This document shows positions 52,297 to 63,664 of a stretch of DNA of 64,000 nucleotides, piece by piece; positions within the stretch are counted from its first letter, which is position 1, and each line of letters begins with the position of its first letter. A program made the position numbers and the translations under genes. The DNA comes from Selaginella moellendorffii (taxonomy: Eukaryota > Streptophyta > Lycopodiopsida > Selaginellales > Selaginellaceae), in the NCBI RefSeq assembly GCF_000143415.4, contig NW_003314304.1, positions 1,127,346 through 1,191,345 on the forward strand. The letters are read 5' to 3'. The notes beneath the pieces are model-generated. The model was not told the origin of the DNA and did not search any database. It saw only the letters and a list, made by a program, of their open reading frames with translations.

Positions 52297-55200
52297 GCAG
52301 AGAGAGACAAAAGAGCAGAAGATAGATCTGCCAGAAAATCACAACTCCAACAGCAACGCGAAAACATTCTCGAACGAGTATTCACTAAGATCGGACAACA
52401 AGACAGCCAGACTCAGACTTCAAATACGATACCCAAGATCCGAGAATTTAGTCCCGATAGACGGACACCGAGTCCAGAGTTTCCTGGACTAAATCCATTC
52501 GAAGCATCATCCTCAAGAGGATATCAATTTCCCTTTATCAGCAGCCCACTCACAAAACTGACTACTGTTCAAGAGACACCAATCTTGACACATACAACAA
52601 TATTCGAAGCAAAAGAAGAACACAAGTCGGAAGACGAGTCTGACCACCCGCAACCCGAAGCCCAGGAAGCATCAACAGCAGAGTCTGCTGGAACATCAAC
52701 ACAGACAACACCTATTACACATACAAGGCAGGACATTGAGTCCGAAGATCCACAAAAACAACAACCGGAAAACAATTCCGAAGTTGAAAAACAATTTAGC
52801 CAGGGAGAGCGTAAAACCAACGGGGCTTACGTCGAGCTCACGTTTGACTTACCGTATGGGCGAACGGTCTCTTACCCGATTTTTCAAGGTGCCAAAGGTG
52901 AAGATCCAGATCGACACCTCCAACAATACAACAAAGCCATTACCATCAATGGCCAAGAAGCCTATCGAGAAACACTTTTTCAGTACACACTGAAAGACAG
53001 AGCACTCGACTGGTATTACACCTTAGACAAAGACAAGCAATACGATGATATTATAAAAGCTTTCAAGCTTCGATATCAGTCACAGAGAACACCCAAAGAA
53101 CACCTCGAGATCCTCAAAAACATCAGACAGGATCCAGATGAAGACATCCAAGAATACACACGAAGATTCAACGACCATGCAGCCAAATGCACGGAACTCT
53201 TAACCGATAGAGGACGAAGAAACTGGTACTTTCGGGGAATGCTCAAAAGGTACCGACAATACTTTGCATCACTCATACCGGCAATGGCACTTGATGATGA
53301 GACAACCACTTCAAAGTTTGGAGTTCAAGAAATGTGCGAGTTTGCCATAGCCGTTGATAGGCAGATGAAGGCATTCAACCCAAATCTCTTCGAAATGAAC
53401 AACAATGATGAAGACGAAGATATGGAAAGAAAAAGAGACAAGAGTCACGACTCAAATGAGGACTCTATCCCAAATATACTCAAGAAATTGCTCAAAGGCA
53501 AAAACAAGGAAACCAAAACGAAGTATTCGGAACTCAAACCCGGAGTATTTTGTGCCAAATGCAAAAATGAAGGGCACGCATCCAGCGAATGCAAATTCCA
53601 GGTACCACGATGTCAAATATGTGACCGAGAAGGACACACAGCTCAGATTTGCCGACAGAGAATGTACACTGAGGTGCAGCAAGTATCCAATTTCAATCGA
53701 AGAGACAATCGGCCTCCGTATCTGAACAATCGGCCCCCACATCTGAACGATCGGCCCCAGTATCCAAACGAGAGGAACACATGGAACTACCGAGGACCAC
53801 CTCGAAATGACCGGAGGAGAGATGACTATCGTCGACCATATGGCCCTTATGGCCAATCCAGCCAGCAATACACTAACCGAGGTTACCAAGGCCAACCGTA
53901 CGACCAGGCTCCGACTTACCTTCAATACGAGAGAATGCAACAACCACAGCCGCAAAACTACCAAGATATGAGAAATGCGAATTCAAATCGTCCACAGCCT
54001 CTAGGACAAAGGATACAATATCAAGGTCGAGAACAAGCACAAGGTCCACCAAATAGACCTCAACAACCAACAAGTCGGTCAGTGGAAATCACCGAACCAC
54101 AAGAAACCGGAACAAAGGAGAATTACGAACAACAGCCAACAGCCCGGGCAATAACCCGAGCGCGAGCTCGGCAACCCGAACCGGAGCCAGAAGATAACAA
54201 CGACCCGGAGGTAGAGGAAATTTCCTCTTCGGAGTGGAAGAAAGCGAAACGAAAAACTCAGGAGATTACCGAGGAGCTCAGGAACATGGCTCCCGAAATC
54301 AACGACATCAATGACCAGGAATTACCGCAAGGCTACGAGCCTTTCACACAAGATGAACACACTGAAATAGTGAATCAGATTTTGCAGCAAGGAGTTACGT
54401 TGACACTTCAACAAATACTTCAGCTTGCACCATACTTGACCAAACAAATCTTAAATGCTACTCAGACTCAGCCGAACGCTAGGAAAGATCGGCCAACAGT
54501 CGAAGCACTCCAAGCCGAGGTACAACCTGGAGACTATGACGGAGATTCACCATGCATCAATATTATTGTCGGCAAAAACAAACCCGTGGAAGCTATACTC
54601 GACGGTGGCTCAGGAGTAAATATCATGGAATACAACACTTTCAAATCTCTAGGCACGGGACAATGCGAGCCAGCCCCATTTAACGTCATCATGGCTGACC
54701 AGCGACAAATCCGACCATTCGGGATCATTCGAAATGTACCTATACAAGTCAAAGCAAACAAGTACAGACTCAACTTCATCATCCTCAAGATGACCGATGC
54801 CGAAGGCGGATACGATGTTCTACTGGGCCGAACATGGCTCCGCAGTGCAGACATTCTACATTTTTGGGGAAGTAACAAGATAACTCTAGGCCAGCATCCA
54901 GATGCACCGCAGTTATCGACAACACGTACTAAACGAATTCTTCAGTCAAACAAGCCGATACATGTAGAACCATATGACTGGCACGAAGGATTGGACGATA
55001 TGGAAGAACTCCAACTACTCCAGGCATATCCTGAACTACAACCAATCACGCAGGTCGACCTTAGACGAATCCTGCCGCAAAATACGAAAACACAATCCGA
55101 AGCATTCGCCAAAACACAGCCGAAGGTCGGCCAACGTGAAATTCCGGATATCAAACCCGAACAAATACAATCACGAGAACATAAAATAGAGCTTGACAAA

Positions 55201-57777
55201 ACTCCAGCATTGGTGAAACAAGGAGAGACGCTTCAAAACAAAATCAAAGTCAATGAAGATCTGGATACAGTGAACATAGGGACAAGCGAACAGCCCCGAA
55301 ATGTTCTCATGGCTCAGGAACTCGATTCCGACTTCAAACAACAAGCTATCGACCTTTTGCGACGAAACCAAGATATTTTCGCATGGTCATACAAAGATTT
55401 ACGAGGAATACCCCCAGAGTTGTATACTCATCGCATTCAACTCATTCCAGGAGCAACACCAAAGAAACAGAGAGCATACCGAATGAACCCGAACTTCCAG
55501 GAAAGGGTGAAAGCCGAACTCGACAAACTCCTCGAGGCTCAATTCATCAGGCCGATACAGAATGCTAGATGGCTATCACCACTAGTAATCGTGCCCAAGA
55601 AAAATGGCAAGCTACGAATATGTGTCAATTACAAGAAGTTGAACGAGAGCACCACCATCGACACATTTCCAATTCCATTCATAGACGAGATACTGGATTC
55701 AGTTGCCGGACATGAAATGTACTCATTTCTGGACGGATTTAGTGGTTATAACCAAGTGCACATCGCAGAAGAAGATCAACATAAAACAGCTTTCATCAGC
55801 CCGTGGGGAGCTTACGCATATTTGCGCATGCCATTCGGCCTTACGAATGCTCCATTCACATTCCAAAGAATTATAACTGAGACTTTTCAGGAATACCTTA
55901 CAGACTTTATGCGAGTTTTTATGGACGATTTCAGCGTCTTCAGCAACAAAGCAAGACACTTGGAATGCCTTCAAAAATGCTTCAACAAGTGCAGGGACAA
56001 CAACATCGCTCTAAATCCGGAGAAGTGCACCTTTTTCGTAAAATCGGGAGTTCTACTCGGACATGTTGTCTGTGAACATGACATTCTAATAGACAAAGCC
56101 AAAACGGAGATCATTCTCAATATGGAACCTCCAACAGAAGTCTCAGGAGTCCGAAGATTTCTAGGAAAAATGGGATATCACCGCCGGTTCATCCGAGATT
56201 ACGCTCGGATCAGTAAACCGATAACTGACCTGTTGAAGAAGCAACAGCTATTTAAATGGACTTCTGAGTGCGACACAGCATTTCAAACACTCAAGAGTCA
56301 TTTGGTGCGAGCACCAATACTTGTTCAACCGAATTGGAAACGAGAATTCATTGTCCAAGTAGACGCATCCGATTATGCAATCGGGGCCATACTTTCCCAA
56401 CTTCAAGACGACGGGAAGGACCGACCGATATATTATGCCGGACGTCAGCTGAACCCAGCCGAAATGAACTATACAACCACAGAAAAGGAAATGCTCGGAA
56501 TGGTTTACGCTCTGCAAAAATTTAGGCACTATCTACTGGCCAATAGAGTCAAAATCATGGTCGATCATAAGGCCTTGTTACATTTACTCAACAAGCCAGT
56601 GTTGACAGGACACATTGCAAGATGGTTCCTTTTGCTTCAGGAATACAATTTCGAAATTATTCACAAACCAGGAAGACAACACGAACAAGCTGATCATCTC
56701 AGCCGAATCACGACAGGCGAAGACTTGAAATACTCCAACGATGACTTCCCAGATGCTCACCTATTAACTGTCAAAGCAATTCGGGCGTACAATCCGACTT
56801 GGCTTCAGGACATCCAACACTACCTCACGACGGGTAGCATACCCGACAACTACACAACAGCTGACCAAAAACGACAATTTGCCTTGAGGACAAGGCCTTA
56901 TTCAGTTGTGGGAGGAAGATTATACAAGCTTGGAATCGATAATGTTCTAAGACGATGTGTCGAGCAAGACGAAACATCGGAATTGCTATCCGAAGCTCAC
57001 GAAGGCAAATCCGGAGGACATTTCGGCAGTGAGATCACAGCAAGAAAAGTACTACAAGCAGGCCTATGGTGGCCGAACCTGTGGGCAGACGCGGAGAAGC
57101 ATTGCAGAGAATGTGATGTCTGCCAACGGACTAAACCACCTCCGAAGAAAATTCTCCAGGAACTACATCCGACAACAGCAATGGAACCTTTTCAAAGGTG
57201 GGGACTTGACTTTGTCGGTCCACTGACGATGAGTTCTAAGAGAAACAAGTACGTACTGATTGCTACAGATTACATGACAAAATGGGCCGAAGCATTGCCG
57301 TTGAAAGAAGCTACAGCTCGGAATACAGCGAAATTTATTTACGAATACATTATTGTCCGATATGGCCTTCCTAGAGAAATAGTCACCGACAGAGGAACTC
57401 ATTTCCTCAAAAGAACACTGGAGATCCTAACCCAGGAATTCATGATCAAGCACAAGGCGTCTACACCGTATTATCCACAAGGAAATGGTCAGGCCGAATC
57501 AACCAACAAGACGTTGAAAAATATCCTGAAAAAGATCTCAGCTACGCACTTGAGAGACTGGGATGAGAGAATTCACGACGCATTATGGGCGTACAGAATG
57601 GCCTACAAAATCTCTACCAACACGACGCCATTTCGGCTAGCATTCGGGCTAGAAGCCCTGACACCACTCGAATATGTTGTTCCAACTCTCAGGACAGCAG
57701 TTGAACTCAGTATCAACCAAGAAGGAGTGAAAAAGAGGCTTGCTATGCTTGACAAGTTATGTGAAGAAAGACTTTGA
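52297..57777 (+). pseudogene. Gag-Pol polyprotein of Ty3/gypsy element
   Basis: An uninterrupted frame of more than 1,800 codons. Gag: FDLPYGRTVSYPIFQGAKGE, LDWYYTLDKDKQ, YTRRFNDHAAKC. Two CCHC knuckles follow near 53550-53660 (CAKCKNEGHASSEC, CQICDREGHTAQIC). After a Gln/Pro/Arg-rich linker comes the protease, with ILDGGSGVNIM in place of the usual DSG/DTG, then VLLGRTWL. RT: LVIVPKKNGKLRICVNYKK, FLDGFSGYNQVHI, LRMPFGLTNAPFTFQ, catalytic FMDDFSVFS. RNase H: VQVDASDYAIGAIL, MVDHKALLHLL. Integrase: HEGKSGGHFG...CDVCQRTKP and DDE residues in GLDFVGPL, VTDRGTHFL and NGQAESTNKT. No in-frame ATG is obvious at the start. A TGA at 57775 ends the frame inside the integrase C-terminus. Confidence 0.88.
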
Positions 57778-59373
57778 GCAGTATGGACAATAGAAGCTAT
57801 TCAAGCTCGTCGTAAAGCTCGGCATGACCGAAAAGTTCGGAAAAAGAAGTATGAAATCCGAGAAGGCAACTTAGTCCTCTGGTACAGGGGAAAAGTTGAA
57901 GAACTCGGAAATAAAATGAAGACCTCATGGCAGGGACCATTTGTGATTAAAGAATTCACAGCGGCAGGAACAGCCAAACTGGCGACATTAGATGGTCAAG
58001 AACTCGAAACTGTGAACTTCAACAAACTGCAGAAATATTTTACAATAGAAAAGGATGACGAGCAAGAAACTAGAAGACCAAATCCGCAGACTCGGAAAAT
58101 TGAGGCCATCGGAATCGAATCGCGGAAAGATAATCCTGACAGACAGCGGCGACAAGATCCGAATATACCGCGGAAAGTGAATCCGAATATACCGCGGAAA
58201 GTGAATCCGAATATACCGCGGCGACAAGATCCGGATATACCACGGCTCCGGAACGGAAAAACAACTAAGTCTAAAAACATTCGAGGCACGGACTTGAACT
58301 CCGAACCAAGCTCGGGGAACAAAACCCAATACTCAGGGCGGCTTACTCTAACCCCAGCCGCAACAATGGTGAGGATTTCAGAATGGACGCCAACAGCCGC
58401 CACAGAACTCAGGAGTGTGAGCGAGGACAACTTCAGGCCGCTGATCTACGCCCCCAGACTCACCTGGCTGGCCGGGAGACACGAGCAGAGCTTCCGAGAT
58501 TGGGTAAGAAGTAGGGGATTTGAAGGGCTAGAGCGAGCCATCAACAATGATCAGGAGACACACGGAGCCAGTCTTCTCAGGAGGTGGAAGAATGGGTACG
58601 TTGAGCTGCCTTCTGGGCAGTACAAAAGCACAGCAGAAAACCTTCGGGAGGCATTGGGGCTTCCATTCGGCGACTCGATGATCGGAAGCGCACAGGGTCG
58701 GGACATCAATCCGAGATTCATCCAGAATCTCGGAAAGTACAATCGGAAGGACGGCCTCCAGATATCAAACGTCCCCGATCATCTGAAGCCAGTGTTCAAA
58801 TTCATGGTGGCGGCATTGGACGTCAAAAAATCGAACTCGTCAGTGTCCAAAACGATAACGTTCATGTACGAGGCTTTGCAGTTCGGGGACCCAATCGATG
58901 TGGCGGCCTACATTTTTCAGAGGCTGAAAAAGGAGACAGAAACTACTGTAGAGGCGATTGCAGGAGGAGCAGATCAGGTGCAAACCTGTGTGGTACCATT
59001 CTACGAAGCATTGGCATGGATGGGCGCAGAAACAAGCCGGAGACCACAGCTCGATCGGGTGATTCGGATGGATTGCCCAGCCGAAGAAGAAACAGAGGAG
59101 ACAGAAGAAGGAGCCGAGGATGAGCCCGAGGAATCGGTGGACGAGACCCCAAAGTTGAAGGGGCAAAAACGAGCAGTAACAGCAGCAGCAGCACATACAC
59201 CGGTGCCCAAGAAGAAGCTGAAACTCACAGGAAGAGCAAAAGGAAAGAAGCCGGAGACACCAAAAACAAGGCGGAAACAGGCGCGAGCAGGAACTCCGGG
59301 TGTGCGAACCCGAAGCTGGAAACCGGACAAGGAGGCCGAACCTGCGGAGCCAATTCAGCTGTCAGACTCTTGA
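57778..59373 (+). pseudogene. Integrase tail plus an additional domain downstream of integrase
   Basis: In the same frame after TGA 57775, the integrase C-terminus continues (GNLVLWYRGK, WQGPFVIKEF). A tandem 24-base repeat coding NPNIPRKV-type units follows (58155-58250), then a ~250-residue region from MVRISEWTPTAATELRSVSE to about LAWMGAETSRRP. That region has no retroviral counterpart I know; phrases such as LREALGLPFGD, LKPVFKFMVAAL and FGDPIDVAAYIFQRL resemble the plant transposon-associated accessory domain called Transposase_32 (tentative). An acidic stretch (AEEETEETEEGAEDEPEE) and a basic, NLS-like tail (PKKKLKLTGRAKGKK) follow. It stops at 59371-59373; the frame then continues to 60012 with coiled-coil-like sequence (AAVAEMKSEVNSAIAEMKEE). 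Confidence 0.65.
58155..58250 (+). repeat. 24-base coding tandem repeat
   Basis: About four imperfect copies of CCGAATATACCGCGG plus nine bases (AAAGTGAAT or CGACAAGAT), each coding for NPNIPRKV or a variant. It is in frame within the post-integrase linker. Confidence 0.85.
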
Positions 59374-60026
59374 GAGGAGCTAGGGAAGAAATCGCAGGAG
59401 GAGCGAGGAGATCCAAACGCAGAGGAGGTGCAGAAAAAGCCACTGGTAAGTTATGCAAGCTCCAGTGAGACGGAACAGGCAGCAGGAGAGACGTTGAGCT
59501 GACCAATCAAGGAGAAGGAATCCGAGAAGCCTCAGGAACACAGAGCCGAAACCCGAGTGGATCCGGAAACGGTTGAGGAATATTCGGATCGGCTGAGGGA
59601 TATAAGCGCCAAGAACGGTCAAGAGGCAGAGGCAAGAACGGAGCGCAAGGGCGTCACAACATCACTCATGAGGAGGTACGAGCAGGGGCAGAAGCGACCA
59701 TGCCCGGAGCGCAGGGAATTTGACAAGGACAAGCCAAAGCAGCATAGGAATGAAGAACCGCGCCCATCGTCTCCGGCAACAATGTTCATGAACGCCATCC
59801 GAGGTATGGAGCAGCAGCAAGGTGGAAAAGCAGTACAGTTTTCACCGGAGGAAGTGGCCAAAGCTCTCCAGGCAGATCAGGTGCTTCTGGTGAATCAGGA
59901 AGTCTTCAACAGAAGATTTTTCGGCCCGCTCAATGCGGCTGTTGCGGAAATGAAATCCGAGGTAAATTCCGCGATAGCAGAGATGAAGGAAGAAGTGAGT
60001 CGGAACTGGTGTGACCACCACACCAT

Positions 60027-61612
60027 TCCTTCCACTGGATGCTGGAGGGAATTCCTGAGTTTCTGGGAATTCTTCCAATGCGTGGTGGAGGGAATTCCCG
60101 GAGTTTCTGGGAATTCTTCCACAGCGTGGTGGAGGGAAGTCCTAGAGTTTCCAGGAATTCTTCCACTGGATGGTGGATTGAATTCCCGGAGTTTCTGGGA
60201 ATTCTTCCACTGGATGGTGGAGGGAATTCCTGGAATTCAGGAATTCCTTCCACTGGATGCTGGAGGGAATTCCTGAGTTTCTGGGAATTCTTCCAATGCG
60301 TGGTGGAGGGAATTCCCGGAGTTTCTAGGAATTCTTCCACAGCGTGGTGGAGGGAAGTCCTGGAGTTTCCAGGAATTCTTCCACTGGATGGTGGATTGAA
60401 TTCCCGGAGTTTCTGGGAATTCTTCCACTGGATGGTGGAGGGAATTCCTGGAATTCAGGAATTCCTTCCACTGCATGGTGGAGGGAATTCCCGGAGTTTC
60501 TGGGAATTCTTCCACAGTGTGGTGGAGGGAAGTCCTGGAGTTTCCAGGAAATCCGTCCACTGGATGGTGGAGGGAATTCCTGAGTTTCTGGGAATTCTTC
60601 CACAGTGTGGTGGAGGGAAGTCCTGGAGTTTCCAGGAAATCCGTCCACTGGATGGTGGAGGGAATTCCTGAGTTTCTGGGAATTCTTCCAATGTGTGGTG
60701 GAGGGAATTCCCGAAGTTTCTAGGAATTCTTCCACAGCGTGGTGGAGGGAAATCCTGGAGATCAGGAATTTCCTTCCACTGGATGGTGGATGGAAATCCT
60801 GCAGTTTCCAGAAAATCCTTCCACTGGATGGTGGAGGGAAATCCTAGAGCTGAGGAATTCCTTCCACTGCATGGTGGAGGGAATTCCCGGAGTTTCTGGG
60901 AATTCTTCCACTGGATTGTGGAGGGAATTCCCGGAGTTTCTGGGAATTCTTCCACTGGATGGTGGAGGGAATTCCCGGAGTTTCTGGGAATTCTTGCACT
61001 GGATGGTGGAGGGAATTCCTGGAGATCAGGAATTTCCTTCCACTGTATGGTGGAGGGAAGTCCTGGAGCTCAGGAAATCCTTCCACTGAATGGTGGATGG
61101 AAGTCCTGGAGCTCAGGAAATCCTTCCACTGAATGGTGGACGGAGTCCCGGAGCTCAGGAAATCCTTCCACAGCGTGGTGGATGGAGTCCCGGAGCTTCC
61201 GGGAATTCTTCCACAGCGGGGTGGAGGGAAGTCCTGGAGCTTCCGGGAATTCTTCCACAGCGGGGTGGAGGGAAGTCCTGGAGCTTCCGGGAATTCTTCC
61301 ATAGAGTGGTGGAGGGAAGTCCTGGAGCTTCCGGGAATTCTTACACTGGATGGTGGATGGAGTCCCAGAACTTCTGGGAATCCTTCCACAGTATGGAGGA
61401 AAATCCTGGAGCTCGCGGGAATACTTCCACTGGAAGGTGGAGGGAGTGCTGGAGCTCGCGGGATATGGAGTCCCGGTGCTACTGGGAATCCTTCCACTGG
61501 AGGGTGGAGGGAAGTCCTGGAGCTCGCGGGATGGTGGTGGAGGGAGTCCTGGTACTGCCGGGAATCCTTGCACTGGAAGGAGGGAGAGAGTCCCGGAACT
61601 CACAGGATGGTT
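60027..61612. repeat. 45-bp minisatellite, about 35 copies
   Basis: The unit is like GGTGGAGGGAATTCCCGGAG followed by TTTCTGGGAATTCTTCCACTGGAT. Because 45 is divisible by three and the unit lacks stops in most frames, long open frames appear on both strands; they code for 15-residue repeats and are not genes. Variation increases toward the right, where GGAGCTC and GGAGCTTCC variants replace GGAGTTTC. Many units contain GAATTC and near-palindromic GGAATTCC. Confidence 0.92.
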
Positions 61613-61769
61613 TCCCCCACAAAAAAAAAAAAATGGTTTTCATAAAGGGCGGGGATCGCGGATTTTTAAAAAATGGACGGTCCAGATTGAAGCAGAACCA
61701 ACGGCCTGGATTGGTCCACCTGTTTTTTTTCCACGATTAACGGCCTGGATGCATCCATTTGTCCGCTGA

Positions 61770-62165
61770 TGTGGCATGCTGACGTGGCAGGAGTGTGTCG
61801 GCTGATGTGTCAGGAGTCCCTGCTGATGTGTCGGGAGTGCATGCTGACGTGTCGGGAGTGCATGCTGACGTGTCGGGAGTGCATGCTGACGTGTCGGGAG
61901 TGTGCTGGCTGACGTGTCGGGAGTGCATGCTGACGTGTCGGGAGTGTGCTGGCTGACCTGTCGGGAGTGCATGCTGACATGTCGGGAGTGCATGCTGACG
62001 TGTTGGGAGTGCATGCTGACGTGTCGGGAGTGCATGTTGACGTGTTGGGAGTGTGCTGGCTGACATGTCGGGAGTGCATGCTGATGTGTCGGGAGTGCCT
62101 GCTGATGTGTCGGGAGTGCCTGCTGATGTGTCGGGAGTCCCTACTGATGTGTCGGGAGTGTGTTA
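61770..62165. repeat. 21-bp minisatellite, about 19 copies
   Basis: The unit is ATGCTGACGTGTCGGGAGTGC with variants GATGTGTCGGGAGTGCC and GTGCTGGCTGACGTGTCGGG. It lies directly right of the 45-bp array. It has no interspersed unique spacers, so it is not a CRISPR array. Confidence 0.92.
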
Positions 62166-62269
62166 GCTAGCATGCTGATGTGGCATTCACTTGTCTTTTT
62201 AAATTTCTGATAATACAATATCCTTGAGAGTTGATGAGTAAGAGATTGTAAAGGCCAATTTTCATCTGA

Positions 62270-62382
62270 GTAGGACCATACCAGTACTGGTCACTGAATC
62301 CCATCAGACCTCCAAAGTTAAGTGTGCTTGGGCTTGAATAGTACTGGGTTGGGTGACCACTCGGGAAGTCCAAGTGTCCTAC
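62270..62382 (+). rRNA. 5S rRNA gene, diverged (or 5S-derived)
   Basis: The internal sequence follows plant 5S rRNA closely: ACCATACCAG, AATCCCATCAGACCTCC, AGTTAAGTGTGCTTGGGC (box A region), GGTTGGGTGACC (box C region), GGGAAGTCC. The ends pair as GTAGGAC (62270-62276) with GTCCTAC (62376-62382), a 7-bp helix I that differs from the usual sequence yet pairs perfectly. T5 follows as a Pol III stop. It stands alone among satellites rather than in an array. It is about 113 nt, a few short of 118-121, so it may be a variant, a pseudogene or part of a SINE. Confidence 0.8.
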
Positions 62383-62699
62383 TTTTTAATTGATTTCCTT
62401 TTTTTTTCTAGAGAACCATAACACACTTGTTAGCACGGGACACCTGATTACAAAGTGTTATATGCAAAGTATTATTTCAGCCTATACGACAACAACATCA
62501 GGTTCGTCGTATTTTAAGAAGTATTTTGATACAAAAACTCAAATCAGAACTCATCAATACACTTATTCATAATGCGACCTTAAATCCGAGAGGAGGATAA
62601 CTAAGTCAAAAAAAAATGACAATGGTTGTAACGTGTAGCCAGTAAACCCTAAACCCTGAAGCTACGTTATTCAGACGCACACATTTGACTCTGAAAATG

Positions 62700-63040
62700 G
62701 ACGGATGAGGTGTCAATGACGTGTATGACGTGTCACTGACGCGTGGTGAAATTGTGACGTGGATGGACGGATGACATGTCCCTGACGTGGAGATGAACGA
62801 ATGACGTGTCACTGATGTGGATGGAAGGATGACGTGTCACTGACATGGCGATGCCACCTTGCACAAAAACTTGCCAAAAAATAGGAGTGCCACGTGTCAA
62901 CATCCGCTTTCACCTGACCACACTCCCTTCGAACGACGAGCTCTACAAAACCCACTTTTTTTTTTTTTAGGATTCCCACTTTTCAAATTTGCTGATGTGT
63001 CAGGAGACGTGGTGACGTGGCACTGAAAACATTTGCTGAC
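62700..63040. repeat. ACGTG-rich block, copy 1 of a ~965-bp-period duplication
   Basis: A run of GACGTGTCACTGACGTGG-type short repeats, then a unique-looking part (CTTGCCAAAAAATAGGAGTG, CCACGTGTCAACATCC, CGAGCTCTACAAAACCCAC), then CAGGAGACGTGGTGACGTGG. The same order recurs at 63665-64000. Confidence 0.88.
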
Positions 63041-63107
63041 GTGTCAGGAGTATGCCGCTGACTTGTCGGAAGTATTATGAGTATAGCTGTAGTGTGGCAA
63101 ATCAGCT

Positions 63108-63147
63108 AAACCCTAAACCCTAAACCCTAAACCCTAACCCTAACCCT
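63108..63147. repeat. Interstitial telomere-type repeats (CCCTAAA/CCCTAA)
   Basis: Four units of AAACCCT are followed by ACCCTAACCCTA, a switch from 7- to 6-base units. A second run lies at 63221-63250. Confidence 0.92.
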
Positions 63148-63220
63148 AGGCTGTTTATACACAAACAATTGAGTCCACAAAAAGATGGTGATAATTGCAG
63201 TGTGCGGCGTGCAGCCAGTA

Positions 63221-63250
63221 AACCCTAAACCCTAAACCCTAAACCCTAAA
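63221..63250. repeat. Second CCCTAAA telomere-type run
   Basis: Four perfect AAACCCT units follow GCAGCCAGT. The same flank (TAGCCAGTAAACCCTAAACCC) appears at 62636-62656, so the telomere-type repeat is part of a larger repeated sequence. Confidence 0.92.
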
Positions 63251-63664
63251 CATAGACTGTTTAAACGGAAACGGTTGAAACGGCGATAATTGTAGTGTGC
63301 GCTACTTCGTAAGGTGCACTTATTAAACCTTAAACCCAGGTTGTTTATATGAAGTAAAATTAGTGTTGGAAAAGTTGACGATAAACTGTTAACGCGCATC
63401 ACTTTGTACTTAGTTTTAGATATTATACACTTTAAATGTTGTATGATAATAAGTTTTCAACTGTGAACGTCAAGTCACCAAGGTACAGCTGCTCTAGACC
63501 TTTCAAACTGAAATCAAATTCTCTATTTTATTCATTTATAAAGTTTTCAATTTTGAAATTGAAATTATGATGTGGATGGATGATGATGTGTCAATGACGT
63601 GGAAGGAGCGATGACGTGTCACTGACGCATGGTGAAATTGTGACATGGATGGACCGATGACATG

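Larger units (their letters stand above)
51904..60012 (+). mobile_element. Large Ty3/gypsy-type element, one frame, LTRs not found
   Basis: A single reading frame runs from 51904 to 60276 with only about five stops (near 52285, 52294, 57775, 59371 and 59500). It covers a 5' domain, gag, zinc knuckles, protease, RT, RNase H, integrase and an unusual downstream region. Every stop is TGA or TAA in a context where one C-to-T change (CGA or CAA) explains it. No LTR pair, primer site or target duplication could be found. The 3' side runs into a minisatellite. Confidence 0.8.

Noticed and set aside
60237-61603. Several 100-217-codon frames on both strands
   Set aside because: They arise from the 45-bp stop-free repeat and not from protein-coding selection.
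61770-62165. Possible CRISPR-like array
   Set aside because: The units are directly adjacent with no unique spacers and lie in plant nuclear DNA; it is a minisatellite.
51904-62200. LTR pair for the large gypsy element
   Set aside because: I compared the sequence left of 52.3 kb with that right of 59.4 kb by eye and found no matching terminal repeats, primer site or target duplication.
63108-63250. A true chromosome end
   Set aside because: The telomere-type runs are short, interrupted and followed by more than 700 bases of other sequence.
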